This document shows positions 8,695-19,443 of a stretch of 64,000 nucleotides of DNA, in pieces. The notes beneath the pieces are model-generated. The model made no database searches. It saw only the letters and a program-made list of their open reading frames with translations, and was not told where the DNA came from. This stretch comes from CAVVTR01 sp963751245. GTDB taxonomy: Bacteria > Acidobacteriota > Thermoanaerobaculia > Thermoanaerobaculales > Thermoanaerobaculaceae. Where the stretch lies: NCBI GenBank assembly GCA_963751245.1, contig CAVVTR010000009.1:248001-312000 (forward strand), in the 5' to 3' direction. The stretch's first letter is position 1. Each line of letters starts with the position of its first letter. The position numbers and the translations under genes are program-made.

Positions 8695-8701
8695 CGGGCC
8701 T

Positions 8702-10768
8702 TCAGCGCGTCCGCCCCACCCGCCGGCGCACGCTCCGGTCCTCCGGGGGCGGCTGGTAGGCGGCGAGGTCCAGGGCGAGCACCCCGGTGCCCTGGGTGGC
8801 CGCGTAGAGCCGCGAGCCGTCCGGCGCCACGGAGATGGCGTAGGGCCCCCAGGTGCCGAGCACCGGCTCCAGCAGCGTCCACGATGCCCCGGCGTCGCTG
8901 CTGCGCCACACGCCCCGTTCGGTGCTGGCGTAGACGGTGCCCGCCCGCACCGGGTCCCGCGCGATGGAGCCGGCGGAGTCCGTGCACTCGTACTGCCCCG
9001 GGTTGTCGGGTCCGCCCGGGGTCCACGCGCACTGGATGTCCATCCCCTCCGAGGACGGCGCCCAGGTGAGGCCGCCGTCGCCGCTGCGGAACACGCCGGC
9101 GGCGGTGGCGGCCAGCACCACCGAGCTGCCGCGGGGGAACGCGAAGGAGCCCGCCTCCACCGACGACATGATCCCGCCGCGCTGCCAGGTCGCTCCGCCG
9201 TCGGTCGAGCTCAGCACGACGGGCACCGCGTGCTCCCAGGGCGGCGGGTTCTCCCAGAGGCCCACGAGCACGTGGCGGAAGTCGTTCGGATCCACCGCGA
9301 CGCTCACCGGACGCGCCTCCTCGCCGGTGTCGACCGGATCCCAGTGCAGCCCACCGTCGAGGGTCCGGAACAGCCCGGACTGCGTCGCGGCCCAGGCGTC
9401 GGCCGGTTGACGCGGGTTCACGGCGAGCCCGGCGGACCACTGGTAGTCCCCGGTGGGGAGCCCCTCGGAACGCTCTTCCCAGGTGGCGCCGCCGTCGCGG
9501 CTGACGCTCACCGTCCCCCGGGCCGCGAGGTAGAGCACGCCCGAGGGTGAGGACGCCGCCTGTGCCGGCGCGTAGGGCGCCTGACGGTCGAACTCCAGCG
9601 CCCTCGTCCAGCCGCCGGCCGGATCCCGGGCGAAGAGGCCGGAGGTGTCGGCGGCGAAGAGGCGCCCCGATCCCCCGGGGTCGGCGAACACCACCTCGAG
9701 GGCGGTGGCGTTGAGCCCCGCGGCCGAGGGCGTCCAGCTGACGCCGCCGTCAGCGGTGCGGAGGACCCCGGACTGCGATGCGGCGACGAGCCGGCGCCGA
9801 TCGGACGGGTCCGCGGCGAGGACGCTGACGGCGCTGGACGGGACGGGCAGCGGCACGGGGATCCACACCGCCTCCCCGCCGGCGATGCGCAGGACTCCGC
9901 CCTGGGAGGCGGCGTAAAGGGTATCGCCCCCCTGGTCCGGGACGATCAGCCGGATGCCGTAGTAGGAGTGCCCGTCGTCGAGGGGCAGCGCCTCCCAGGT
10001 GGCGCCATGGTCGGTGCTGCGCAGCAGCGGGCCGCGTGCCACCCACGCGTACAGCCAGCCGTCGCGGAACGGGCTGAAGGTGGGCGTCGCGGACGGCATG
10101 GACGCTCCCTGGTACCGAAGCTCCTCCCAGGTGAGGCCGCCGTCGAGGCTGTGGTGAAGGCCCTCGCTGCTCCGGGCAACCAGCTCGTCGGGGTCGGTGG
10201 CGCCCACCGTCACGCAGCACGCGCCGCGGGGAGGGAAGAGCGGCTGCCTGAGCCACGTCGTCCCGCGGTCCGGGCTGCGGTAGAGGACGCGGATGGAGGC
10301 GCCCGTGTCGCCGCTCGCCACCGCCGTCGCGTAGAGCACGCGAGGATCCGAAGGGGCCTGGACGACGGTATCCAGCCAGGGCTTCCAGCCGAACAGGGGA
10401 TCAGGGTCCGCCAGGGTGATGCGGCGCCACGCGCCTCCCCCGTCGTCGGAGAGGTACAGGCCCGAGGCGAGCCTGGCGACGAGCCGCTGCCCGTCAGCCG
10501 CGACCGCGAGCCCCCAGACGTCGTCGGCGCCCAGCTCCCGGGCCCAGAGCGACCAGGTGGCGCCGAAGTCCTCGGAGCGGTAGAAGCCGCCCCGGTTGAG
10601 ACCGGCGAGGAGCACTCCGGCGTGTGACGGGTCGGCGGCCAGGACCGAGACCGCGCCTCCCTCGGGCCCGAGCCGGACCCAGCCGGGACCGGCGGAGGCC
10701 GTGGCCGCCGCAAGGAGCAGGACCGCGAGCAGCACCGGTGCGCGCCGCAGAGCGTTCGTGGGGTTCAT
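8702..10768 (-). CDS. secreted Asp-box beta-propeller protein (YCF48/sialidase-like)
   Basis: 688 aa with a signal peptide (LLAVLLLAAATASA at about 13-26). About eleven Asp-boxes of the form S-x-D-x-G-x-T-W recur along the chain (for example SEDFGATW, SPDRGTTW, SLDGGLTW, STDHGATW, SRDGGATW, STDGGATW), so the chain probably forms one or two large propellers. No sialidase catalytic residues (Arg triad, Tyr/Glu) could be identified, so an enzyme function is not claimed; such proteins are often exported binding or assembly factors. Ribosome-binding site GGAGG precedes the ATG. Divergent from the next secreted protein. Confidence 0.85.
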   Translation of the reverse strand: MNPTNALRRAPVLLAVLLLAAATASAGPGWVRLGPEGGAVSVLAADPSHAGVLLAGLNRGGFYRSEDFGATWSLWARELGADDVWGLAVAADGQRLVARLASGLYLSDDGGGAWRRITLADPDPLFGWKPWLDTVVQAPSDPRVLYATAVASGDTGASIRVLYRSPDRGTTWLRQPLFPPRGACCVTVGATDPDELVARSSEGLHHSLDGGLTWEELRYQGASMPSATPTFSPFRDGWLYAWVARGPLLRSTDHGATWEALPLDDGHSYYGIRLIVPDQGGDTLYAASQGGVLRIAGGEAVWIPVPLPVPSSAVSVLAADPSDRRRLVAASQSGVLRTADGGVSWTPSAAGLNATALEVVFADPGGSGRLFAADTSGLFARDPAGGWTRALEFDRQAPYAPAQAASSPSGVLYLAARGTVSVSRDGGATWEERSEGLPTGDYQWSAGLAVNPRQPADAWAATQSGLFRTLDGGLHWDPVDTGEEARPVSVAVDPNDFRHVLVGLWENPPPWEHAVPVVLSSTDGGATWQRGGIMSSVEAGSFAFPRGSSVVLAATAAGVFRSGDGGLTWAPSSEGMDIQCAWTPGGPDNPGQYECTDSAGSIARDPVRAGTVYASTERGVWRSSDAGASWTLLEPVLGTWGPYAISVAPDGSRLYAATQGTGVLALDLAAYQPPPEDRSVRRRVGRTR

Positions 10769-11075
10769 GCCGCCTCCTGGATCCCGGGCGGGCCGGCCGG
10801 TGCGTTCCCGGCCTCCCTCCGTCTGTGAACTGTCACGATTCTATCACCGGATCGGCTCAAGTGTTCGCCCGCAGGTCGTTGGGGTGGGCCGCCGTTCCGC
10901 CCCGCTTCCGCCCCGCCTCGACGTAGCCGCCGGGGCCCGGCTCGTTGACACCCGGCACGCAGCGGGACATGATTGTCGTGTAGATGTCTATTTTTCCCAT
11001 GATCGGAAGCGGCAGCTGCCCGGTGCGCGTCCCGGAACGGGCGGTGCACGGGTGGACGCGGAGGAGGAGGCGGTG
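10769..11075. promoter_or_regulatory. divergent intergenic region with two promoter candidates
   Basis: The 307-base gap between two divergent secreted-protein genes is the least GC-rich stretch nearby around 10970-11000. Plus-strand promoter candidate: TTGACA at 10945-10950, 17 bases, then CATGAT at 10968-10973. Minus-strand -10 candidate: TAGAAT at 10843-10838. No gene is seen in the gap. Confidence 0.45.
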
Positions 11076-13670
11076 ATGAAGACGGCGCGACCGGCTGCGG
11101 AGCAGGCGGTGCGGAAGGGCGTTGTGGCGATGGCGGGAGGCTTGCTTCTCGCGGTGGCCTTCGCCGGCGGTGCGGGGGCGGCGCAGCCGGACTTCGCGGC
11201 GATGCTGCAGCGCACGTTCGCGACGCTGGGGCCGTACTCCTCGAGCCCCGGCCCGTTGCCGCGCGCCAGCGAGTCCCCCGACCTCGGCCTGGAGGGGATC
11301 TGGGCCTACGACCCCGACGACGGCTCCCGCCGGCGGCTCGCACCGCTGACGTGGGGGCACGCCTTCGGGGCCGATTTCGGACCGATGTGGTCGAGCGACG
11401 GCGCCGCGCTGTTCGCGGCCGGGGACCACCTCGTCTTCGAGGCGATTCCGGCGTACCTGGAGCTCGACGCGGTCACCCTGCGCCTGGAGCGGCGCTACGC
11501 CCCGGTGGACGTGACCCGGTGGCCCACCTGGACCGTCCAGGGCCCGGTGGTGCCGGATGCCCTGGCCGAGGCGACGGGGACCGCGGCGGGCGTGGTCGGC
11601 TTTCCCGTCTGCACGGCGTCGGTGACGAGCGCCGGGGGGGTCTTCTCGTGCGAGCCCGTGGTGTTCCCCGATGCGCCGTTCGCGGTGACCGGGGAGGCGA
11701 CCGACCAGGCGCCGCTGGCCGTCAGGCGGGGGCCGCGCCCCGACGACGGCGGCGTCCGCACCCTGACCAGCCTGTGCGGGCTGCAGATGAGCACGTGGGA
11801 CGCCGGCGGGCTGTGGACGCTGGATCCGCAGGCGAAGGGTGTGTGGCTCGCCCTCCGCGAGGAGGGAGCGGCCCGGTTCATGGCGCTGACCGGGACGGGG
11901 CTCGGCGGTCCGTTGACGTTCACCTTCGGCGGGCTGCCCGACTTCGGCGGGAAGCCGGCGTACGCGTCGCTGTTCTTCTGGCATCCGGCCCGGCGGGAGT
12001 TCCTCCTCAGGGCGGGCGAGATCGGCGGCTACGGGTTCGGGGACGAGGACCTCTTCGCCCTCGACGAGGACCTCAACGTCGTCCGCACGGTGGCGGAGCA
12101 CCTGGCGACGGACCCGGTCTCGGAGAAGCCGCTGCCCGACCGCCTCGCCGCCCTGCCCGGCACGCTGCCCGAAACCTACGAGCAGGCCATCCCCATCGTG
12201 GCCCACGCTCCGGGCAAGGAGGGCACGTTCTGGACCTCGGACCTGTGGCTGTACAACCCGTCGGAGACGGCGACCACGGTGACCGTTCGCCGGGTGGCGG
12301 CGCCGGACGGTGAGAAGACCGTCGACCTCGCGCCCCACGCCTCGGTGCGCATCCCCGACGCGCTGGCCTGGGCGGGGGGCGGGCCGGAGGGCGACGGCGT
12401 CACCCACGACGCCCTGGTCCTCACCTCGCCGTACCGGTGGGGCGCGCAGGTGGTGGCCGTCTCCCGCTCGCTGACGCCGGCCCCGGAGGCGGACCTGGCC
12501 GCCGCCGGCGGTACCCTCGGCCACGCGGTCACGGCGGTCCCCACACGGCTGGGCTACTCCAACCACCTGCCGGTCGAGGTCTCGCAGGAGGGGCTCACCA
12601 GCGTTTCCAGCGACTCGCGGCTCCTGCTCGACCTGCGCGAGGCCGGGCGGTTCCGGCACAACGTGGGCGTCGTCAACGACAGCGCCGATCCCATCGAGGT
12701 CAGCCTGACGGCGGGCGTCCACTTCTGGCACGCGGCGCCGGGACAGGTGCGGACGTTCACCGTCGCGCCGCACTCGGTGCGGATCGTCGACGTCGAGACG
12801 CTGGCCGGCGGCGCGCCGGTGGTGATGCTGGCGGCCTCGCGCCCGTGCATCATCTGGAGCTCCATGGTCGACAACGTCAGCGGCGACGCGTCGTTCGTGC
12901 CGTTCACACAGCTCTACCTGCGAGGCGACGAGGAGATCCGCTCCGCCATCCCGGTGGTGGCCCACACGCACGGGAGCCACGGCACCGAGTGGGTCACCGA
13001 CGTCTACTACGACCGTGCCTTCGACGACCACGGCTCGGACGAGGAGGACCTCTACTCCTACGCGCCCGAGGCGCACTTCCACCCGTCGTCGCCTTCGGTG
13101 TGCGGCGGCGTGGCGGCGGGCGCCGAGCTGACGGTGCCGTCGCTGGCGGCGCCGCCGGTGGCCGGCGACGTGGTGCGGGCGTTCGCCCCGTGCGCGGCGG
13201 ACGCCGACGTCAAGGGCGCCCTGGAGATCCACACGGGGTCGTGGATGAGCGCGTGGTCGCGCACCTACACCACCCGGGCCGACGGCGGCACCTACGGCAG
13301 CACGCTGCCGCTCTACCCCTACCACGGCTGGCCGGTGCAGCACTTCGCCGGGATCGAGGTGTCCCCGGGAACCCGCGTCAACCTGGGCCTGTACAACGGC
13401 GACCCGGACCACGCCATCGCGCACCGGCTGACGCTCCACGCGGCGGACGGCACCGTCGCCGCGGAGCGCACGCTCACCCTGGAGCCCTGGGCCAGCGTCC
13501 AGGACGGTCTGGAGGTCATGCTCGGCGTCCCCTACGGCTCGATCCCGGCGGGCACCTACGGTCTCACCGTGCTGCCCCTGGACGACCCGGCGGCGGAGGT
13601 CGAGGGTCGCAGCTGGGCGTACGTCTCCCTGGTCGACAACGTCACCGGCGACCCCACGAACTGGTGGTAG
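11076..13670 (+). CDS. large secreted protein with two related units
   Basis: 864 aa; the ATG at 11076 follows a GGAGGAGGAGG ribosome-binding site and gives a signal peptide ending near GGAGAAQP. The first 350 residues are unrecognised. After that two related units appear: each opens with P-(I/V)-V-A-H-x-x-G-x-x-G-T-x-W-(T/V)-(S/T)-D (about 371 and 625) and closes with V-D-N-V-(S/T)-G-D (about 597 and 853). This pattern recurs in secreted Acidobacteriota proteins, but I know no function. No catalytic motif, membrane anchor or sorting tail is visible. Confidence 0.75.
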   Translation: MKTARPAAEQAVRKGVVAMAGGLLLAVAFAGGAGAAQPDFAAMLQRTFATLGPYSSSPGPLPRASESPDLGLEGIWAYDPDDGSRRRLAPLTWGHAFGADFGPMWSSDGAALFAAGDHLVFEAIPAYLELDAVTLRLERRYAPVDVTRWPTWTVQGPVVPDALAEATGTAAGVVGFPVCTASVTSAGGVFSCEPVVFPDAPFAVTGEATDQAPLAVRRGPRPDDGGVRTLTSLCGLQMSTWDAGGLWTLDPQAKGVWLALREEGAARFMALTGTGLGGPLTFTFGGLPDFGGKPAYASLFFWHPARREFLLRAGEIGGYGFGDEDLFALDEDLNVVRTVAEHLATDPVSEKPLPDRLAALPGTLPETYEQAIPIVAHAPGKEGTFWTSDLWLYNPSETATTVTVRRVAAPDGEKTVDLAPHASVRIPDALAWAGGGPEGDGVTHDALVLTSPYRWGAQVVAVSRSLTPAPEADLAAAGGTLGHAVTAVPTRLGYSNHLPVEVSQEGLTSVSSDSRLLLDLREAGRFRHNVGVVNDSADPIEVSLTAGVHFWHAAPGQVRTFTVAPHSVRIVDVETLAGGAPVVMLAASRPCIIWSSMVDNVSGDASFVPFTQLYLRGDEEIRSAIPVVAHTHGSHGTEWVTDVYYDRAFDDHGSDEEDLYSYAPEAHFHPSSPSVCGGVAAGAELTVPSLAAPPVAGDVVRAFAPCAADADVKGALEIHTGSWMSAWSRTYTTRADGGTYGSTLPLYPYHGWPVQHFAGIEVSPGTRVNLGLYNGDPDHAIAHRLTLHAADGTVAAERTLTLEPWASVQDGLEVMLGVPYGSIPAGTYGLTVLPLDDPAAEVEGRSWAYVSLVDNVTGDPTNWW

Positions 13671-13793
13671 GAGGGGCAAGCCGCGGTGGCGGCGGGGGGG
13701 CCGGGCGAGGGCTGTCGCCGGCGTGCGCGCTCACGATCTTGGTGCGGGCCCTCGAGGCGCGGCGGGCCGTTTCGGTCCGAGGCGGGGCGGGCG

Positions 13794-14543
13794 TCACTTC
13801 CCGAGCAGGAGGGGCATCACCACCAGGCCGATCATGTCCTGGAGCATGTGCATGACGATCGGGGCCACCAGGCTGCCGCGCCACAGGTAGACGAGGGCGA
13901 AGACGAGGCCGAGGAAGCCTACGGCGGCCATGCCGGCGGTGCCCTCGTAGCCGTGTCCCAGGGAGAACACCACGGCGGACAGGAGCACCGCCGCGAAGGT
14001 GCTCGACGTCGCCTGGGCGAAGCGGCGGAGCAGGTAGCCGCGGAAGATCGTCTCCTCCGCGATGCCCACGACGACGACGAGCAGCGCGGCCAGAACCATC
14101 TCGCCGGGCCCGGTGGCCTTGAGGAACGACGGCAGGTGGGCCGGCGCCGACAGCCCGCCGTGGGTGAGCAGGCCCTCGAGGCCTCCGGCGGCGAAGTAGG
14201 TCGGCACGAACAGCACGGCGCCCACCACGGCCTCCTGGAAGACCGGGCCGCGCCACCCGAGGGCGGCCACGCCCTCGCCGTTACGCCAGAAGAAGTAGGC
14301 GACCAGCGCGACCAGGGAAAGGTCCTGGAAGATGGTGCCCACGGCCAGGGTCGTGAAGCCCATGACCGCCGTGCGAAGGGCGAACAGCGAGATCACCAGC
14401 GAGGGCACGAGGATGAGCAGCACCACGCCCAGCTCGCGGCCGACCACGGCGCGGGGGGGCGCGGGCGGCCCCAGCGGGGGAAGCTGCGGTGCCTCCAGGG
14501 AGGGCTCGCCGGGGAGCGTTCCGGTGTCGTCGGGGAAGGTCAT
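13794..14543 (-). CDS. CPBP-family intramembrane metalloprotease
   Basis: About 249 aa with a Pro-rich cytoplasmic N-terminus and about seven hydrophobic helices. The CPBP (Abi, Rce1-like) signature is complete: EETIFRGYLLRRF, then SLGHG about 30 residues later and a final H in VMHMLQD. These glutamic-type membrane proteases cleave prenylated or peptide substrates; the bacterial substrate is unknown. ATG 14543 is chosen over GTG 14561 because a TAGAGT hexamer at 14571-14566 would put the transcript start between them. Last gene of the minus-strand run. Confidence 0.85.
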   Translation of the reverse strand: MTFPDDTGTLPGEPSLEAPQLPPLGPPAPPRAVVGRELGVVLLILVPSLVISLFALRTAVMGFTTLAVGTIFQDLSLVALVAYFFWRNGEGVAALGWRGPVFQEAVVGAVLFVPTYFAAGGLEGLLTHGGLSAPAHLPSFLKATGPGEMVLAALLVVVVGIAEETIFRGYLLRRFAQATSSTFAAVLLSAVVFSLGHGYEGTAGMAAVGFLGLVFALVYLWRGSLVAPIVMHMLQDMIGLVVMPLLLGK

Positions 14544-14622
14544 GCGCGTGTCACCACCCACCCCAACTCTACCGGCGCCGCCGCGATTCCGCCGCCGGAC
14601 GCGGCCCGCTGGCGGCGGGCGG

Positions 14623-16446
14623 CTACCTCCGGTCCATCGCCGCCTGGCCCAGAACGAGGGTGGCCCGCACCGTGCCGGCGCGCGGGTGGCTCGCCGTCAC
14701 CGAGAGCGCGGTGCCCGCGGGGGCGGAGACGATCCAGTCCGCCACGGCCCGGTCCGGCGTGCCCGGGGTGTAGCCCCACCACGTCGCCGTCGACCGCTGC
14801 CCGGAGCGTCCCTGGAGCTGGCCCAGAGAGCGCCGCGCCGAGCCCTCGACCAGGCGCGCGCCGCCGGGCAGGGCGAGGTCGGCCTCGACGCCGCCGACGA
14901 CCTGCTCGTCGATGGCCTCCTGGGAGCCGTTGGTGGGCAGCCAGCCGGTGTTCTCGACCACCAGCCGGACCCGCCACGTCGACTCCCCGGCCGGCTCGGC
15001 GGTGAAGGAGCGGACCGCCAGGCGCGGCGTCGCCAGGCCGAGGTACACGAGCCAGTCGGAGTGCGGCTCGACCTCCTTCTCGAGGCGGTCGAAGGGGATG
15101 TTGTACCAGGAGCGGATGAGGTCGAAGCCGCCGATCTCGACCGGTCCGAGCTGGGGGTGGTCGAAGGGGTGCCACGGCACGAAGCCGTCGCCGTGGAGCT
15201 CGGTGTCGCTCCAGTGCAGGAGCTTGAGCTCGTCGTCCACGGAGTGGAAGCCGAACAGCCAGGCCGACTCGGGCGTGTCGCCGAGCTCGATCCCGGCGGC
15301 CTTCAGCGGGTTCCAGAACTCGGTGATGAACGAGAAGATGCCCCGCCGGTTGTACAGCCACCCGAAGGCGCTGGGGATGTACGACTCCTGCTCGTCGCTG
15401 CGCAGGTCGAGGTACGACATGGCGCGGTAGCCGGTGAGCTTGGCGGCCTCCGCCGGACAGTGTCTTGTAGATCTGCGCGTCGGCGGCGGGGACGTGCTCG
15501 CCGAGGTTGACGGGGGGCGTCAGCACCAGGCCCCCGAAGGTGTGGCAGGTGACGTGCGCCACGATGTTGGGACGGTCCGCGATGGCCTTGACGTAGGCGG
15601 CGATCTCCGGCTCCGAGGTCGGGTAGGGGCCGGCCTGGGCGTTGACGGGGGTGGAGCGGTGGTCGCCGGGGAAGTTCATGCCGAAGTCGAGGCCGTCGAG
15701 GGCCGGCGGGTCGGCGATGGTGGCGCCGTCGTAGTCGACGATGTCGCCCTCGGGCAGCACCCGCCAGTAGTCGCCGCCGACCTCGTCGGGCTCCCGCGCG
15801 ACGAGGAGCCGGGGGTCGCCCGGGTAGACCTTCCACGGACCGTTGGGGTCGCGGAGCGCATGAACACGGTGCGGCCGTCGCCGTCCATGTCGCGGGAGTG
15901 GATGCCGGGGGCGGGGACGGGGCTGGGGTAGGGCCGGTCGACGGAGCGGATGAAGCGGCCCTGGTCGAGGGTGGCCTCGACGCCGTCGGGGCTCATGCGG
16001 GGCAGCACGTAGACGGCCGGGTGTCGAGCAGCCGGGTGACCTGGGGGTCGCTGCCGTAGCTCCGGCAGCAGCTTCCAGACGAAGTGGATGGCGGCGACGC
16101 CGCCGCCCCACTCGGTGGCGTGCATGTTGCCGTCGACGACGATGGCCGGCTTCTCGAAGCGCCGGACCGGTGGCGTGGTTCGTCAGGGTGAGGAACCACA
16201 TCTGCGCGCCCCTCGGGGGTCACGCCGAGGCTTTCAAGCGCCAGGATGCCGGGGCGCGCAGCCGCCCAGGAGCGCAACAGCGCGGTCATCTCGCCGTAGC
16301 GCAGGATGTGGTCGAACGGGGAGCGGGGCCACCGCGGCGGTCGCGGTGCCGCAGCGGCCTGCGCAGGAGCGGCCGTGGCGCCGGCGGCGACGCACGCGAG
16401 GCCCAGCGCAGCCGAGGAGGATGAAAGGCTTCCTGTTCGAGGTCAT
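14623..16446 (-). pseudogene. M14 zinc carboxypeptidase, multiply frameshifted
   Basis: Fragments in all three minus frames make one secreted M14 peptidase. The start MTSNRKPFILL follows a GGAAGGAAG ribosome-binding site. The parts in order: EMTALLRSWAAARPGI, the zinc motif HATEWGGG, the substrate part DYWRVLPEG and CHTFGGLVLTPP, and the catalytic Glu region FITEFWNPLKAAG. At least five frame changes fall at about 16400, 16205, 16145, 16030, 15870 and 15450. The last 265 residues are intact. Residue conservation across the breaks suggests sequencing errors rather than decay. Family M14 removes C-terminal amino acids from peptides. Confidence 0.75.
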
Positions 16447-16531
16447 GGTCTTCCTTCCCTTCGGTGCTGCCATCGTTGCCCCGCGGCGGTGCGTGGCGTC
16501 AGGTGGGGCCGTGCCGTCCGAACGGCAGCCG

Positions 16532-17996
16532 CTACGGCCGCCCGCCGCCGACGGGGTGGACCCGGTGCTCTCCGGCGGCCGCGCGCAGCAGCCCGCGCAT
16601 GCGCTCGAACGAGGACCGGATGACCTCAGGCGTGAACGCCGTGAAGCCGAAGACGAGCCCGGGGCGGGTCGGTCTCATCGAGTAGTGCGACAGCGACGGG
16701 ACGTCGAAGCCCGCATCGGCAGGCGGCGGGACCAGGCGTCGTCGTCGGCTCCCTCCGGCAGCAAGCCGATGAGGTTCATGCCCGCCGTCCGTGTGCTCGA
16801 AGGCGAGGGGCAGGTCGGCGCCCCGGAACAGCTCGAGGAAGAGCGCCTGCCGCTCCGCGTACGCCCGGCGGCAGCGCCGGATGTGCGAGTAGAATGCCCC
16901 GCTCTCGAGGAACAACGCCAGCGTCGCCTGGTCGACGAGGGGCAGGTGGTCATCGTTGAGGTGCTTGACCTCCATGAACCGCTCCACCAGCGGCTCCGGC
17001 AGGACGACGTAGCCGAGCCGGAGCGAGGGGAACAGGAGTCTTGCTGAACGTTCCCGTGTAGACTACGCGGCCGCTGCTGTCGAGGCTCTGCAGGCTGGGC
17101 AGCGGCGGCGCCCCGTAGCGCAGCTCCGAGTCGTAGTCGTCCTCGATGATCCAGGTCCGCGTGCGGCCGGCGAAGTCGATCAGGGCCAGGCGGCGCGCCA
17201 GGGAGAGCGAGACGCCGGTGGGGAACTGGCGCGACGGCGTGGTGTAGATGAGCGAGATGTTGCCGCTCCTGCCCGCCGGCACCCGGAGCCCCTGCTCATC
17301 GATGGGTCCGGGAACGATGGTCGCGCCGGCGTTGCGGCAGGCGAGGCGAGCCTCGATGTAGCCCGGGTCCTCGATGTAGGCGCGGTCGTTCGGCGACAGC
17401 AGCAGCGACGCCAGCAGGAAGAGCGCCTGCTGCGACCCCGAGGTGATGACGACCTGGCGCCAGTCGCAGTGCACTCCGCGGTGGTCGCGCAGGTACGAGG
17501 CGACGTTCTGCCTGAGGGCCGGCAGCCCCGCGACGCACGACGCCTGGTAGTGGAGCAGGTTGCGGCCCTCGCGGCGCATGGCACGGCCGCGCATCCGGTT
17601 CCAGATCAGCAGGGGGAAGAGACCGACGTCGGGCTGGCACGGGCGGAACGGCCGTGGGGGCGACAGGCGGGTCTCCGCCGCCTCGGAGGGCTTCACGGCC
17701 GCGCCACCGGAGCGGGGCGGGCGCCTGGAGTGCTGCGACAGGGTGATCCAGGAGCTGACGAAGACGCCGGCCCGCGGGATCGACTCCAGGAACCCCTCGC
17801 TGGTCAGCCGGTCGTAGGCGTAGACCACGGTGTTGCGGGAGACCTTCAGCGCGGCCGCCAGGTCCCGGGTGGAAGGGAGGGCGTCGCCGGGGGCGAGCGC
17901 CCCGCCCTGGATCAGGTCCCTGATCTGCCGGGCGAGCTGGTCCTGCAGCGTTGCGCGGATCGAGCGGTCGAGCCGGAGTTCTCCGAGCGTTCGCAT
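16532..17996 (-). pseudogene. MocR/GntR-type regulator with aminotransferase domain, frameshifted
   Basis: The N-terminal winged helix-turn-helix (LPSTRDLAAALKVSRNTVVYAYDRLTSEGF region, about 40-75) is joined to a fold-type I aminotransferase domain (TSGSQQAL, EDPGYI, DDYDSE, and the PLP lysine in GTFSK). MocR regulators, such as PdxR and GabR, sense PLP-linked metabolites. A one-base insertion near 17040, right after FSK, and two more shifts near 16780 and 16720 break the frame; the rest continues in other frames to 16532. ATG 17996 is preferred because the upstream ATG at 18017 lies inside a TATGAT -10-like hexamer and GGGGGGGAG precedes the chosen start. The neighbouring permease and peptidase are plausible targets. 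Confidence 0.75.
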
Positions 17997-18047
17997 CTCC
18001 ACTCCCCCCCGGATCATAGCGGATGGCCGCCCCGGCCGGGCCGCCGG

Positions 18048-19418
18048 TCAGGCCCTGCACGCCCGCCTCCGGTCGAGCGCGCGAAAGACGAAATAGAGGG
18101 GGACCCCTGCGAGGATCAGGGCCACCCCCGTCACAGCCTGCCAGAACGTCGCCACGAACGAGCTCACGACGATGCCGGCTGTGGCGAGGACGAAGAAGAC
18201 TGGGGTCACCGGGTACCAGGGGCAGCGGTACGGGCGGGCGAGGGCCGGCTCGCGGCGGCGCAGCACCACGACCCCGGCGACGGCGAGGCCGTAGAAGATC
18301 CACGAGGTGAACACGTATGACGTGAAGAGCTGCTGGAAGCTTCCCACCATGGTGAACACGGCCGCGAACAGCCCCTGGACCACGGTGGCCGATCACGGGG
18401 GTGTGGAAGCGCGGACTGATCCGCGCGAGCGAGTGGAAGAAGAGGCCGTCCTTCGCCATGGCGTAGTTGACCCGGGCCGCGCCGAGGATGATCCCGTTGA
18501 TGGTGCCGAGGATGGAGACGGCGATCAGCAGGGAGATCAGCACCGCCGCACCCTGTCCGAGGGCTTGCTGCACCGCGTCGGCGGCGACGCGGCTGGTCCC
18601 CCGGATCTGCGCCGGCGCGAGCACCGCGTAGTAGGCGAGGTTCACCACGATGTAGATGACGAGGGTGAGCCCGGTGCCGATCAGCAGGCTGCGCGGCAGG
18701 GTGCGCGTCGCGTCGCGGACCTCGCCCGCCGCGAAGGAGATGAAGTGCCAGCCGTCGTACGCCCACAGCACTGCCACCAGGGCCACGCCGAAGCCCACCA
18801 CGGTGGCGCCGGACCCTCGGGCGCCCAGTGCGCGCGGAGCATCGAGGTGCTCCCGTGCGCGTACAGGAACGCGGTCATCACCGCGATGCCCCCAATCTTG
18901 ACGGCGGTGAGCAGGTTCTGGACCCACTTGCCCACGGCGACTCCGAGGCAGTTGATGACGACGAAAGCCGCGAGGCAGGCGAGCTGCAGCACCTTGCGCT
19001 GCGGCTCAGTGAGCCCGAGGATCGGCGCGGCGTACAGGCCCATGGCCGTGACCAGCGTGGCCAGGCCCCCGGCGTGGATCAGCGCCATCGCGCTCCAGCC
19101 GTACACGAAGCCGACCCCGCGGCCGTAGGCCCTGGTCAGGTAGACGTAGAGACCGCCGGCGGCGGGGAGCGCCGCGCCGAGCTCGCTGAGCGCCGCCGCG
19201 CCGCAGAGGCTGAGAAGCCCCCCGAACGTCCACACCCCGACCACCGCCGCCAGGGAGTCGAGCTGCATGGCGATGCTGCCGGCCATCAGGAAGATGCCCG
19301 ACCCCACCATGATGCCGAGGATCAGCGAGACCGAGTCCCACAGGCCGAGGGAGCGGACGAGGGTGGCGGCTCCGTCTCCGGCCCCGGCGGCCGGTGCGGT
19401 TCCGGCGACGGCGGTCAC
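18048..19418 (-). pseudogene. APC-family amino-acid permease, two frameshifts
   Basis: About 455 aa and 12 hydrophobic helices when the frames are joined. The N-terminal LGLWDSVSLILGIMVGSGIF is the APC helix-1 signature, with the unwound GSGIF substrate site. The sequence shifts frame near 18820 (before the segment AVLWAYDGWHF) and near 18395 (after HTPVIGH). The GTG at 19418 is the only in-frame start after the PaiB-like stop. The LAT-like sequence pattern suggests neutral amino-acid uptake or exchange; substrate not determinable. It lies between PaiB-like and MocR-type genes. Confidence 0.75.
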
Positions 19419-19443
19419 CGCGGGCCCCGCTCCGGGGCCCTCG

